The notes beneath the pieces are model-generated. The model was not told the DNA's origin. It saw only the letters and a list, made by a program, of their open reading frames with translations, and made no database searches. Shown here piece by piece: positions 32,707 to 41,743 of a stretch of DNA of 41,743 nucleotides. Origin of the DNA: Taibaiella sp. (GTDB taxonomy: Bacteria; Bacteroidota; Bacteroidia; Chitinophagales; Chitinophagaceae); the NCBI GenBank assembly GCA_021740995.1, contig JAIOYR010000030.1, positions 1 through 41,743 on the forward strand. Reading direction: 5' to 3'. The first letter of the stretch is position 1, and each line of letters begins with the position of its first letter. Position numbers and translations under genes: made by a program.

Positions 32707-34995
32707 TTAGAAAGGATACCCGATAGCAATATTAAAAATCAGGTTCTTCTTTTTCCAGTCAGGGTCTGCCAGTTGAATTTTGTCGAGCACCCATCTGTCG
32801 CCTTCGGGCAACCAGGGCTTACGCACGGGCATACCCATATCCAGGCGTAAAATCAGTATTGTATAATCAAACCTTAGACCTGCACCCACATCAGCAGCAA
32901 GTTCCTTATAAAAGTTGGAAGTAAACTTTCCACCGGGGAAGTTGGGGTCATTTCGGTACAGCCACACATTACCTGCTTCTGCAAATACACCGGCATTTAT
33001 GAATTTGTATATTCTTTGTCTCAGTTCAAAGTTGAATTCCAGCTTCATGTCACCCATAGTCTGTATGTACCGTTGGGTGTTAGCAGAGTCATATTCATTG
33101 AATGTGCCGGGCCCCACCAGCCTTGACGGAAAACCCCTGAGATCGCTATTGCCACCTGCCCAAAACTGCTTGATATTGGGCATTGCAGCCGAGTTGCCCC
33201 ACGGTACACCAATTCCTGCCATGACTCGGGATGCAATAACTGTAGCGGAAGACAGCCTCAGATAATATCTGAAATCGGGCTGCAGCTTTACATACTGTGT
33301 ATAGGTAGAGCCGAACAATTTCTTTGGGTTCGTTTCATGATCAGCCTTCTGCACTAACCCCTGTATATTGCCGGAGAGGTCTACGCGACCATTAAAGTAG
33401 ATTGAGTGCTTTTTGGGTGTGCCTGTTTGCGAATTGTAGGTAAACTCATAAGTAGGCCCCATAATAATACCATTGAATATCAGGTTGCCATATTGTATAC
33501 CTAGGCTTTGCGGACTGCCTACCGTGTCAGATTTTACATAGGTAAAATTGAATGGGTAAAACTGATGTTCTTTTCTTGGTGTCTCCCGCCAGTTGTAACC
33601 ATATGCTGCTGTATAGGAACTGATATTAATAAGCTTGGCAGAAGACTCAAAATTGTATTTCAGCTTTATCACTGAGCGGGGCATAAACCGGCTGGGCGTC
33701 TGAATGTCAATAAAAGGCACTACAAATCGGGGAAAAGAAAGATTCGTTTCCACGCCGAAATTGTAAATGGTAGGTTGTTTTACCGGACCGCTGTACTGTG
33801 CCTCAAACCCACCGCTTATCTTTGCCAGAAACTCTTCTGCGCCCCTGAATGCATTTCTGTGGCGCCAGCTTATACTTCCCTTTGTACCTGCACGATTGTC
33901 ATTTTGTGTATTGGCACCAGCCTCAAAACGCAATGATTTGTTGGGGTAGGGGGTAAGATAATAATATGCATCCAGCAATGAATCATTGACCAGCTCAAAT
34001 CTGTTCTTCACAAACTTGAAGTTACCCATGTTCACTAGCCTGCTAAGCGAAGTATTCTGCTCGTCCAGGCTATATAAATCACCCTTTTCAAAGGTCATCG
34101 CCTGCGAAAACACCTCAGCTTTATATGTAGCCTTATTATCAATCACGTAATAACCATCAATAGCTATTTTACCATCTTTACCGGTATCCTGTCTATTGCC
34201 ACGAAGTCTGTAATTCGCGAAGATAAAGACATCGTTGATGTAAAATCTGCGATATGCCTCTGCTGGTATTTCCTTATGCTTTAGCCGCACATACATATTC
34301 ACCCTGTGATCGCCTATAGAGCTATCTGCAACCACAATTATATAGTCGGGCTGAAAATAAAAATAGCCAACTTCTTTGAGCATCCTGTCTATCCGTACAC
34401 GTTCTGCCTTTATTACATCAAGATTGAAGGGTGAACCCTTTTTTAGCAACGTCTCACTAAAGCTGCTGTCTATATCATGTGCAACTTCTGATGAATCTCG
34501 ACGAAAATATACCTCATTAATCTTGTATTGGGGTCCGGTGGTCACGTCAAAAATCGCTGATGACTTTTTATTCCTGGCAGAATCAAATCTGCCCGAAACT
34601 TTGGCATTAAAAAAACCTCTGTTTTGCAGAAAATTGACCATTATATCCCTGTTGGTACTTAGCTGCACACTGCTCACCAAAACCGGCGCCTCTCCCGCCT
34701 TGTTTCGAAACCACTGTCTCAGCCCTTTCTTCTTTTTAGTATCACCTGCCATGTTATACATAGTCAGCTTCAGCCTCATGCCCAGTGTAGTGGAATTTGG
34801 TTTTGGCCGCACTATACCGGTAAGATCTTTGGTGATAATCTTTCTTTCCTTCTTTCCTGCTTCACGGTCTTTGACATGCACTTTACTACCTATAAAAAGA
34901 CGCTCACCGTCTGTCAAACGCTTGCTGTTGCTGCAGGCAGTAAACATGCCGGCAACACAAAAAAGAAAAAATATTTTAAAAAATGTTCGCAACAT
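32707..34995 (-). CDS. tamL: TamA/BamA-type outer-membrane lipoprotein (TamL)
   Basis: This 762-residue Omp85-family protein starts with a lipoprotein signal peptide: lipobox FTAC with Cys21, followed by SNSKRL. The N-terminal half contains POTRA-like modules (for example VSSVQLSTNRDIMVNFLQNRGFFNAKV and IDRMLKEVGYFYFQPDYI). The C-terminal half is a beta-barrel with the conserved Omp85 features WAGGNSDLRGFPSRLVGPG (VRGF-like motif) and a final strand ending in IAIGYPF with terminal Phe. A lipidated TamA homologue next to TamB is characteristic of Bacteroidota, where the pair assembles outer-membrane proteins. The ATG lies two bases after the tamB stop, so the genes form one operon. Confidence 0.9.
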   Translation of the reverse strand: MLRTFFKIFFLFCVAGMFTACSNSKRLTDGERLFIGSKVHVKDREAGKKERKIITKDLTGIVRPKPNSTTLGMRLKLTMYNMAGDTKKKKGLRQWFRNKAGEAPVLVSSVQLSTNRDIMVNFLQNRGFFNAKVSGRFDSARNKKSSAIFDVTTGPQYKINEVYFRRDSSEVAHDIDSSFSETLLKKGSPFNLDVIKAERVRIDRMLKEVGYFYFQPDYIIVVADSSIGDHRVNMYVRLKHKEIPAEAYRRFYINDVFIFANYRLRGNRQDTGKDGKIAIDGYYVIDNKATYKAEVFSQAMTFEKGDLYSLDEQNTSLSRLVNMGNFKFVKNRFELVNDSLLDAYYYLTPYPNKSLRFEAGANTQNDNRAGTKGSISWRHRNAFRGAEEFLAKISGGFEAQYSGPVKQPTIYNFGVETNLSFPRFVVPFIDIQTPSRFMPRSVIKLKYNFESSAKLINISSYTAAYGYNWRETPRKEHQFYPFNFTYVKSDTVGSPQSLGIQYGNLIFNGIIMGPTYEFTYNSQTGTPKKHSIYFNGRVDLSGNIQGLVQKADHETNPKKLFGSTYTQYVKLQPDFRYYLRLSSATVIASRVMAGIGVPWGNSAAMPNIKQFWAGGNSDLRGFPSRLVGPGTFNEYDSANTQRYIQTMGDMKLEFNFELRQRIYKFINAGVFAEAGNVWLYRNDPNFPGGKFTSNFYKELAADVGAGLRFDYTILILRLDMGMPVRKPWLPEGDRWVLDKIQLADPDWKKKNLIFNIAIGYPF

Positions 34996-34997
34996 AT

Positions 34998-37900
34998 CTA
35001 CTGTTTTGGATCCTCTTCTTTCTCCTCATCTTCACCATCCTTAGCTTTTTCCTTTTCTCTGCTTTTTATTCTTTCCTCTCGCTCTTTTTGTTTTGCCGCC
35101 TCACTTTTAGCAGGCTTGAGTGCCTTTTTAAACTTATTGTAATCAAAACTAACAATAAAATTCAAGCCGGTTTCTGTGACAAATCCTTGCAGCACACCCA
35201 CGTCATAGGCTCTGCGATAGGCGCGCAATGTGTATTTCCCATCGGCAGACAATAGATAATCGGCTGCGAGATTAGATGGAACAAAGCTGGATTGATTACC
35301 GTTGGCAGATTGCGGACCATCCAGCTCAAAGTTATTGCCCAGTGTAAGCTTCAGACGGTCATTCAGTAACTGTTTCGATGCGGCAAGATTAAGATCTGTG
35401 CGCTGGCGCAAACTGCCCGAAGTATAATCTTCGGTAGTAGCCAGATCTACTGAAAAGTCTACTCCCTTTACCAACTTCCCTGCTGCCCTGTTTAGCTGCT
35501 CTCCTATAAAAGTACTAACGCTCTGTAATGCGGTAAATGATGCACTGCTACCAGCATTATTGCTAAACGGATCGTCCGACACAAAGCGATTGAGAATGAG
35601 AAGTGCAAACACCTGCTTATTCATCTCGGATGTATCTGTGCGAATCTGACTTAACTTACCCTGCACTACATCTATCTGATCTGCCGATAGTTTGTAAGCC
35701 CTGCTTTCGGTAAGCATCACATCGAATGTGAGCCTCGGCTTCAGCACAGGCCCACGCATATAAAGGTTTACATCAAACGGCAACCTTTGCTTATAAAAGT
35801 TGAGCTGAGCAGGGTCTGTTATTTGGCGTTGCACAAGATCATAAGGGGCCACCTGCGTTTCATATACTGCGGTCAGATCCAGCATAGTACCCTTTACGGG
35901 GTCTCCCGCAAAAGTAATCATGCTGCCTTTTGCTAACTTGAATCTTCTCTTTACCAGATTATAGTTTAACTGGTAAGATCCATCGGTAAGCGCATAGCTA
36001 CCTGTCAGGCTTATATTGCCCGTAGGAGTCAATGCTGCATTAATAGTGGCATCACCTTTCACGCTCAGAAAATCTCCCGATGACTTATCCAGTATAAGTG
36101 TAAATGCTGCAGATTTATCAATGGCTATATTCACATTAATGTCTGCCCCGGCTACCGACTGAGTTTGAGTACTATTCTTTTTCTTTGGCTTCAGTATATT
36201 TCTTCTGCCGGTATCTTTCATGTTTACAAACCGCACAATTCCTTTCCTGCTTTCTATTTCAGTATTGCTTTCAGGATTTATAACGGTGACATCTGTACCT
36301 TTCAGTATCTTCAAATCTCCTTCTACCTTAGGTCCCATAGGATTTCCCTTTATACTCAAATTGGTGGTGAGCCACAGGTCCCCAAAGAAAATTTTGTTGT
36401 CTTTGATTGTTGAATGGAGTGCACGCCATTTAGTAGCCCTCAACTTCATATCCATATCCATCTTTGTAAGATCTGAGATATCTATAGTGCCGTTTAAGTT
36501 TGCTTTATTGTTGTCATCATCATGTATGGTAAAGTCGTTTAGCGTAATTCGGTTTTCAGTAAATTCTATCTTTTCTTCCGGCATCCTGAAAACAGCATTG
36601 ATCTGAGCAACTGTAGTAATGAGTTTGTCGGTATGCAGTTCACCGATTATCTTGGGAGCCTTAGCAGTGCCTTTCAGATTTAGCTTTCCGCGCACATAGC
36701 CCGAGCTGTTGCGTATCTGATTCTTGGTTATCGACTCTATGCTTTTTACTGCAAGGGCATTTACATTTATATCGAAATTAAAATCATTGCCGTTTTCCTG
36801 TTTCAGATAATATAACCCGTTAATAGCAATATCATTATCATGCTCGGTGAGCTTTACTCTGGCCTCTATAGTCTGCGCCTGATTGTTGTTTACATGCACT
36901 TCAAGGTTGCCGAGCGTATCACCAAGCAGTGACAGGTCTATTATTTTTAGGTCGCTTGTGAGTTTCAGCGATGGCTTGAATTGAGCAATGTCTATGGTAC
37001 CTCCCAGCAATCCTGCGGCTATCAGTGTATCGCTGCTGCTTATAGCCTGTGTAATATTAGACAGCATAAAATTGGTAATATTCACTTTCAGCGGTGCATC
37101 TATACTCGTTGTGGCACTCATGGCTTTTATCTCCTGCCCGCTGTCACTGATAGCGAAATTGTGTACGTAAAACCCACCCTTTGCTAATACAATTCTGTTG
37201 GGTTGAGCCACAGCCCAGTTCCTGTAATCCAGCTTGAACCCCGGCTTCAGATGCAATACCTGAGAGTCACCTTTCTTTTGCATGTCTGCCGCTATCGCAA
37301 ACCGTTCTATACCCGCAGCATCAGCTATACTTACATTGGTGGTCAGCGAATCCTGATCTATTCGTCCGAAAACACTTGTAGCCCAAAGCGAGATGCTACC
37401 CTGACTGATATTGTTCACTGTAATTTTGTATGTAAATGCAGCGTCTGTAGCCCTTACCGCAACAATGCCATTTTCAATGGTTGTAGTACCATATACAAGG
37501 TCCGGTACGGATACATCCAGCTTCAGTATGCGGGGAGTAATGCTTGCACCTATATGTATAGAGTCGAAAGAGGTAAGCCCCGGCAGTATACCTCGTAACA
37601 TAGGCTTGTCTAATACATCTGCCTTTATGTTCAGAGCGTAATCTTTAGGTATATGATTGGTGTCTGCCTTGGTGGTTGCTGTTCCTTTTAGCGCACTGCT
37701 GTCGGCAGGAAATCGGTAATGCCTGCTAATATGTTCTTTTATGGCAGGGGCAACCTGCGTTAGCGGCATGCGACCTGTGATGCTTGCGGTGAGTACCCCC
37801 AAATCTGCTATTATGTTTTGCCCGGTGTCTGATGGGCGTGATATAACATACAGACTATCCAGATAGTATCGCTTACCATTTGCAGTAACTATAGGTTGCC

Positions 37901-40103
37901 ACCAGATGAACTTCCCTTGTGGATAGTCGGGGTTCAGTACCGGAAAATCGGCATGAATAGTACCGCTTGCCCGCAACTCTGTTTTATATAGCTTCAGTGC
38001 CTGCAGGTCTATACTGTCTATCTGTATGTCTGCTTTTGCTGCCGCATATTTTCCTGAAAAATCAGCGTGCCCTTTTACCAGAATATGCACATTCGGGTCA
38101 TTCGACATCAGGTCTATGTCCGCACGCTTTGTAGCCATCTTTCCAAACAGCGATATATCGTGATAGCGATACCCTTTCAGGAGGGCGGAAATAATATTAC
38201 CGTCGATGGCAGCAGTCATCATTTTGGGGTCAAAGCCGCTGCCTTTCACTATAAAGTGGGCACTCACAGGCCCCAGCAGAGAGTCTTGCCTGAGTATACG
38301 ACCTATGTTCAGCTCTGCCGTGCTTACCACCATATCGTACTTTTCTTTGCCTTTGCCCGGCGACATGGCAAGGGTGCCTCTTACATACGCCAGACCGTCT
38401 GAGCTGCTAAGATTGATGTTCGTTCGATAGTCTTTAATAGTACCGGCAAGCTGCCCGGTTATCACAAATCTATCGGGAATACGTATGGCAGCCAATACCG
38501 AATCGGGCACGAATGTAGATACATCTTTGGCAGAAGATTGCAGCTTCACAATATTCAGATCATAACTTATCTTTTCTGCGTCAGGCACTCCCCTCAACTT
38601 GCCTGTAAGCAGCACCTCGGTGTTAGTGAGGCCCGATACATACAGTTTGGCGATATTCAGATTGTCGAGATAGCCTGTTACTTTTGTTTCAATCTTCAAT
38701 AGGCTATTCCTGTTTTCTTTGAACATCTTCTGCTCTTCCAGCTGCGGCACAAACAGCAATATATCACTTACAGCCACTCTGCTGCTTACAAGGTTTATAT
38801 TAAGCTGCAGCGTCTTTATACTATCTTTCAATGCGGCTAGTGATGGGTAATGCACCTCCAGATGGTCTTGTATCGTAGTATTTGGCGTTTCCAGATATAG
38901 CTCATCCAATACCGCCCCTTGTCCATTGTACCTGAATTTTGTCTTCAGCTCTTTTACCACCACACCACTTTGATCTGTAGCCGCCAGATGCTTCAGATTG
39001 CCAGACAAACTGTCTGATGTGTAAACAGCATCCCGGAGGTCTATAGCGACCTTCTTCAAATTAAGATGTGAATAGTCTATACCCTTCGGTAGGTGTGGAC
39101 TATTCTCATTCTCCATTCTGAAATTCACTCCGGTCAATTGAACCTCTGCTACTCGCACATTCCAGCCTTCAGTGCTGTCCTTTTTTATAATGGTGTCTAT
39201 AGCGTCGGGCGTACCTGAGCGACTGCCCATAACCAATGCTATATCGGTCTTGTCGATAGCCAGTTTCTCCACATCCACCAAATTGTCTGCCAGCCCAAAC
39301 TTATTGAGCTGCAAATGCAGTGTACCAAGGTTTAGTGCAAACAAAAACTTATTGAGCTGGTCGTTATACTTAAAAGCAACTTTATCAAGTGTTATATCAT
39401 CTGCTATTAGCTGTATATCAGTTTTACCCGGCTGGTGCGGTTTTGATGGCAGGTAAGAAGTATCTTGTATAAACTCGCCTTGCAACCCGGAAACAGAAAG
39501 TTCTTTTATATGAAAAAGCATTTTCTCCAAATCCAGCTTTTTCATTTTCAGGCTTAGCTCGTCCAGATTTACTGCCATCCGCGTCCCGCCTGTATAGTCG
39601 TCAAAGCGCACATGAATGTCTTGTAGCAAAACCTTCCCAATGCTTATGTTCATTGGTTTTGCTGTAGTGTCTTTCGGCTTCTTTGTTTCCGTTGGCTTAT
39701 CACCGGCAAATGCATGGATGATATAAGAGAAGTTGAAATCAGTATCGTGCAGCTTTCGGTACACATGCGAGTGCACTCCGGTGAGTATCAAATGCTGTAC
39801 ATCTACATTTTTACGAATGAGTGCCATCATATCGATATCTACTTTCAGCTCGCCCAGCAAAAGCAAGGTATCCTGCACCTGATCTTTCAGCAGCACATCC
39901 TTTATCACTAAATACTTTGGAAAGCCTACCCCTAGGAATCCAATTCGTACCTCTGTTTTCAGCTTGTCTGTAAGGAAGGTCTCAGCCTTGCCCCTTACTA
40001 TGTTCTGCCCCCATTGCGAGTTGAGGCATAACACCGCCACAACCAACAGCAGTATGATGCTGCCAATAATCCATAGAGTTATCTTGAAGGCTTTGCGTAT
40101 CAA
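34998..40103 (-). CDS. tamB: Translocation and assembly module protein TamB
   Basis: This 1,701-residue AsmA/TamB-like protein bridges inner and outer membranes. An N-terminal anchor (about 8-28) precedes a long chain of short beta-strands, as expected for the hydrophobic-groove beta-taco fold. The C-terminal TamB domain (DUF490) is recognisable from about residue 1300 on, with GDATINAALTPTGNISLTGSY, then LYMRGPVLKPRLTFDV and ALLILNRFVS. The last 34 residues are almost entirely Lys, Glu, Asp and Arg. The start is TTG at 40103: a stop codon lies three codons upstream, no in-frame ATG exists before the anchor, and the N terminus MIRKAFKITLWII is typical. TamL follows after two bases. Confidence 0.9.
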   Translation of the reverse strand: MIRKAFKITLWIIGSIILLLVVAVLCLNSQWGQNIVRGKAETFLTDKLKTEVRIGFLGVGFPKYLVIKDVLLKDQVQDTLLLLGELKVDIDMMALIRKNVDVQHLILTGVHSHVYRKLHDTDFNFSYIIHAFAGDKPTETKKPKDTTAKPMNISIGKVLLQDIHVRFDDYTGGTRMAVNLDELSLKMKKLDLEKMLFHIKELSVSGLQGEFIQDTSYLPSKPHQPGKTDIQLIADDITLDKVAFKYNDQLNKFLFALNLGTLHLQLNKFGLADNLVDVEKLAIDKTDIALVMGSRSGTPDAIDTIIKKDSTEGWNVRVAEVQLTGVNFRMENENSPHLPKGIDYSHLNLKKVAIDLRDAVYTSDSLSGNLKHLAATDQSGVVVKELKTKFRYNGQGAVLDELYLETPNTTIQDHLEVHYPSLAALKDSIKTLQLNINLVSSRVAVSDILLFVPQLEEQKMFKENRNSLLKIETKVTGYLDNLNIAKLYVSGLTNTEVLLTGKLRGVPDAEKISYDLNIVKLQSSAKDVSTFVPDSVLAAIRIPDRFVITGQLAGTIKDYRTNINLSSSDGLAYVRGTLAMSPGKGKEKYDMVVSTAELNIGRILRQDSLLGPVSAHFIVKGSGFDPKMMTAAIDGNIISALLKGYRYHDISLFGKMATKRADIDLMSNDPNVHILVKGHADFSGKYAAAKADIQIDSIDLQALKLYKTELRASGTIHADFPVLNPDYPQGKFIWWQPIVTANGKRYYLDSLYVISRPSDTGQNIIADLGVLTASITGRMPLTQVAPAIKEHISRHYRFPADSSALKGTATTKADTNHIPKDYALNIKADVLDKPMLRGILPGLTSFDSIHIGASITPRILKLDVSVPDLVYGTTTIENGIVAVRATDAAFTYKITVNNISQGSISLWATSVFGRIDQDSLTTNVSIADAAGIERFAIAADMQKKGDSQVLHLKPGFKLDYRNWAVAQPNRIVLAKGGFYVHNFAISDSGQEIKAMSATTSIDAPLKVNITNFMLSNITQAISSSDTLIAAGLLGGTIDIAQFKPSLKLTSDLKIIDLSLLGDTLGNLEVHVNNNQAQTIEARVKLTEHDNDIAINGLYYLKQENGNDFNFDINVNALAVKSIESITKNQIRNSSGYVRGKLNLKGTAKAPKIIGELHTDKLITTVAQINAVFRMPEEKIEFTENRITLNDFTIHDDDNNKANLNGTIDISDLTKMDMDMKLRATKWRALHSTIKDNKIFFGDLWLTTNLSIKGNPMGPKVEGDLKILKGTDVTVINPESNTEIESRKGIVRFVNMKDTGRRNILKPKKKNSTQTQSVAGADINVNIAIDKSAAFTLILDKSSGDFLSVKGDATINAALTPTGNISLTGSYALTDGSYQLNYNLVKRRFKLAKGSMITFAGDPVKGTMLDLTAVYETQVAPYDLVQRQITDPAQLNFYKQRLPFDVNLYMRGPVLKPRLTFDVMLTESRAYKLSADQIDVVQGKLSQIRTDTSEMNKQVFALLILNRFVSDDPFSNNAGSSASFTALQSVSTFIGEQLNRAAGKLVKGVDFSVDLATTEDYTSGSLRQRTDLNLAASKQLLNDRLKLTLGNNFELDGPQSANGNQSSFVPSNLAADYLLSADGKYTLRAYRRAYDVGVLQGFVTETGLNFIVSFDYNKFKKALKPAKSEAAKQKEREERIKSREKEKAKDGEDEEKEEDPKQ

Positions 40104-40254
40104 TGGGAATTAGCTTGTAAAAAACAACACAGGCGTGTACAAACCGGTATTTTCTACCGATTGTCTGAATATCGCTCGAAGATACAGCCTGCAACTGTAA
40201 TAAAGTTACATGATTACCCTGTGATATTTACATCATTCACACGTTAGGAAAATA

Positions 40255-40289
40255 GATCCGGCCTATGACTATAGGTTATGTGCCGGATC
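40255..40289 (-). terminator. Terminator after the acyl-CoA mutase gene
   Basis: GATCCGG (40255-40261) pairs with CCGGATC (40283-40289), with a nested CCTAT/ATAGG stem inside. On the minus strand the structure begins six bases after the mutase stop and is followed by TATTTTCC. It separates the mutase from tamB. Confidence 0.6.
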
Positions 40290-40294
40290 AATCC

Positions 40295-41743
40295 TTACAT
40301 ATTCCTCCTATACTGCCCGCCTACCTCGAAGAGTGCTTTTGTTATCTGCCCAAGGGAGCAGAACTTAACGGCGTCCATCAGTGCTTCAAAAATGTTCTCG
40401 TTGCGTATGGCTACCAGTTGTAGTTGCCTCAGCGTTTCTTCGCTATTGTCTTCGCTGCGCTTCCACAGGTTTTGTACGGTGGCTATCTGAAATTCTTTCT
40501 CCTCGGTGGTAGAACGTATCACCTCTGATGGTATTACTGTAGGTGACCCCTTAGAACTCAGGAAAGTATTCACACCTATAATGGGGAACTCACCGGTATG
40601 TTTCAGTGTTTCGTAATACAGGCTTTCTTCCTGTATTTTTCCGCGCTGATACATGGTCTCCATTGCGCCCAATACCCCACCCCGCTCGGTTATACGGTCG
40701 AACTCTGCCAGCACTGCTTCTTCAACCAGGTCGGTAAGCTCATCTATGATGAAAGAACCCTGCAATGGATTCTCATTCTTGGCAAGTCCCAGCTCCTTAT
40801 TGATAATAAGCTGTATGGCCATAGCACGACGCACGCTCTCTTCTGTAGGGGTTGTTATTGCCTCATCGTAAGCATTGGTATGCAGCGAGTTGCAGTTGTC
40901 GTATATGGCATATAGTGCCTGTAGCGTAGTACGAATATCGTTGAAGTCTATCTCCTGTGCATGTAGCGAGCGACCCGATGTCTGTATATGATACTTGAGC
41001 ATCTGTGAGCGCTCATTGCCGCCATATTTCAGTTTCATGGCCTTGGCCCATATACGGCGGGCCACACGGCCTATCACACTATACTCAGGGTCTATGCCAT
41101 TGCTGAAAAAGAAAGAAAGATTGGGAGCAAAATCATCTATGTGCATACCCCTGCTCAGGTAGTACTCTACAAATGTAAATCCATTGGACAAGGTAAATGC
41201 GAGCTGCGACAACGGATTGGCTCCTGCCTCTGCAATATGATACCCGCTTATAGATACCGAATAGAAATTACGCACCTTTTTATCTATAAAATACTGCTGC
41301 ACATCGCCCATTACACGAAGCGAAAACTCGGTAGAAAAGATGCAGGTATTCTGCGCCTGGTCTTCTTTCAGAATGTCAGCTTGTACGGTGCCCCTTACAG
41401 AGCTAAGTGTACGTGCTTTTATATCTTCATACACATCCTGCGGAAGCACCTGATCGCCGGTTACACCCAGCAACATGAGACCCAGACCGTCGTTTCCTTC
41501 GGGAAGGGCACCTGTACCTGTGTTGTAATAGGGGCGTGGCAAACCTTTCTCAGCATAGATGGCTTCGATTTTTTTGTTTACCTCATCTTCCAGTCCATTT
41601 GCTTTTATATACAATTCGCATTGCTGGTCTATTGCTGCATTCATAAAGAAGGCAGTGATAGTAGGTGCGGGACCGTTGATAGTCATAGATACCGAAGTAA
41701 GCGGGTCGGCAAGGTTGAAGCCGCTATATAGTTTCTTGGCATC
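40295..41743 (-). CDS. icmF: Fused B12-dependent acyl-CoA mutase, C-terminal part (IcmF-type isobutyryl-CoA mutase)
   Basis: The last 482 residues of a gene whose start lies beyond the right edge; the frame is open to 41743. The substrate-binding TIM-barrel domain of the methylmalonyl-CoA mutase superfamily is clear: [31 protein letters not shown], and [17 protein letters not shown]. The protein ends at [11 protein letters not shown] with no B12-binding domain after it. In IcmF the B12 and G-protein (MeaI) domains come first and the chain ends exactly this way, whereas methylmalonyl-CoA mutase carries its B12 domain at the end. Gln (codon at 41351-41353, in DQAQNTCIF) stands where methylmalonyl-CoA mutase has the carboxylate-binding Arg, as in isobutyryl-CoA mutases. 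The N-terminal half is needed for confirmation. Confidence 0.85.
   Translation of the reverse strand, partial: DAKKLYSGFNLADPLTSVSMTINGPAPTITAFFMNAAIDQQCELYIKANGLEDEVNKKIEAIYAEKGLPRPYYNTGTGALPEGNDGLGLMLLGVTGDQVLPQDVYEDIKARTLSSVRGTVQADILKEDQAQNTCIFSTEFSLRVMGDVQQYFIDKKVRNFYSVSISGYHIAEAGANPLSQLAFTLSNGFTFVEYYLSRGMHIDDFAPNLSFFFSNGIDPEYSVIGRVARRIWAKAMKLKYGGNERSQMLKYHIQTSGRSLHAQEIDFNDIRTTLQALYAIYDNCNSLHTNAYDEAITTPTEESVRRAMAIQLIINKELGLAKNENPLQGSFIIDELTDLVEEAVLAEFDRITERGGVLGAMETMYQRGKIQEESLYYETLKHTGEFPIIGVNTFLSSKGSPTVIPSEVIRSTTEEKEFQIATVQNLWKRSEDNSEETLRQLQLVAIRNENIFEALMDAVKFCSLGQITKALFEVGGQYRRNM

Noticed and set aside
1-41743. Search for tRNA genes, rRNA, insertion sequences, phage or defence genes
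   Set aside because: No cloverleaf, transposase, integrase, toxin-antitoxin or restriction-modification signature was recognised. The window looks like stable core chromosome with one adhesin locus.

Overview
The window is a chromosomal segment of a Bacteroidota bacterium, probably of the Chitinophagaceae/Sphingobacteriia kind. The reasons are: type IX secretion (T9SS) sorting domains of both main kinds, a PorP/SprF partner protein, a lipoprotein TamA homologue next to TamB, promoters with the Bacteroidota -7 element TAnnTTTG, few Shine-Dalgarno sequences, and family-specific traits such as a long loop in MraY and Asp in place of Cys in MurA. The genus cannot be read from the sequence. No CRISPR array, tRNA, rRNA, transposase or phage gene was seen.

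Left arm (1-8.64 kb, all transcribed leftward): a classic division and cell-wall (dcw) cluster in the order mraZ, rsmH, ftsL, ftsI, murE, mraY, murD, ftsW, with ftsW cut by the window edge. Genes overlap by one base or sit a few bases apart, except for a 131-base gap with two hairpins between rsmH and ftsL. MurE carries the meso-diaminopimelate signature.

Divergent hub (8.64-9.03 kb): the 392 bases between mraZ and purL hold three GTGCA repeats at exact 10-base spacing over the mraZ promoter (a probable MraZ operator) and five 9-mers matching the DnaA box TTATNCACA within 188 bases. I consider this the most interesting part of the window: a candidate chromosome origin, or at least a DnaA-bound control region, between cell-wall and purine genes.

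Middle (9.0-19.1 kb): purL (short form), an unknown small gene, a DUF4294 protein, a possible small RNA with a strong terminator, an alpha/beta hydrolase, a CBS-domain protein coupled to a Cys-rich DUF3109 protein, two T9SS cargo proteins facing each other across a perfect hairpin, and a thiolase.

T9SS adhesin locus (19.1-28.5 kb, leftward): a roughly 2,530-residue secreted protein with 25 Ig-like repeats, five PKD-like modules and a gliding-motility-type C-terminal domain, followed 28 bases later by its probable PorP/SprF outer-membrane partner. Its long AT-rich upstream region has no gene.

Right arm (28.5-41.7 kb): murA with Asp at the fosfomycin-target position; an unknown secreted coiled-coil protein, a MerR-type regulator and a zinc-less medium-chain dehydrogenase (rightward); then leftward tamB-tamL (outer-membrane assembly) and the C-terminal part of a fused B12-dependent acyl-CoA mutase, probably IcmF. 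The window therefore concentrates envelope functions: peptidoglycan synthesis and division, outer-membrane biogenesis, and surface protein export.
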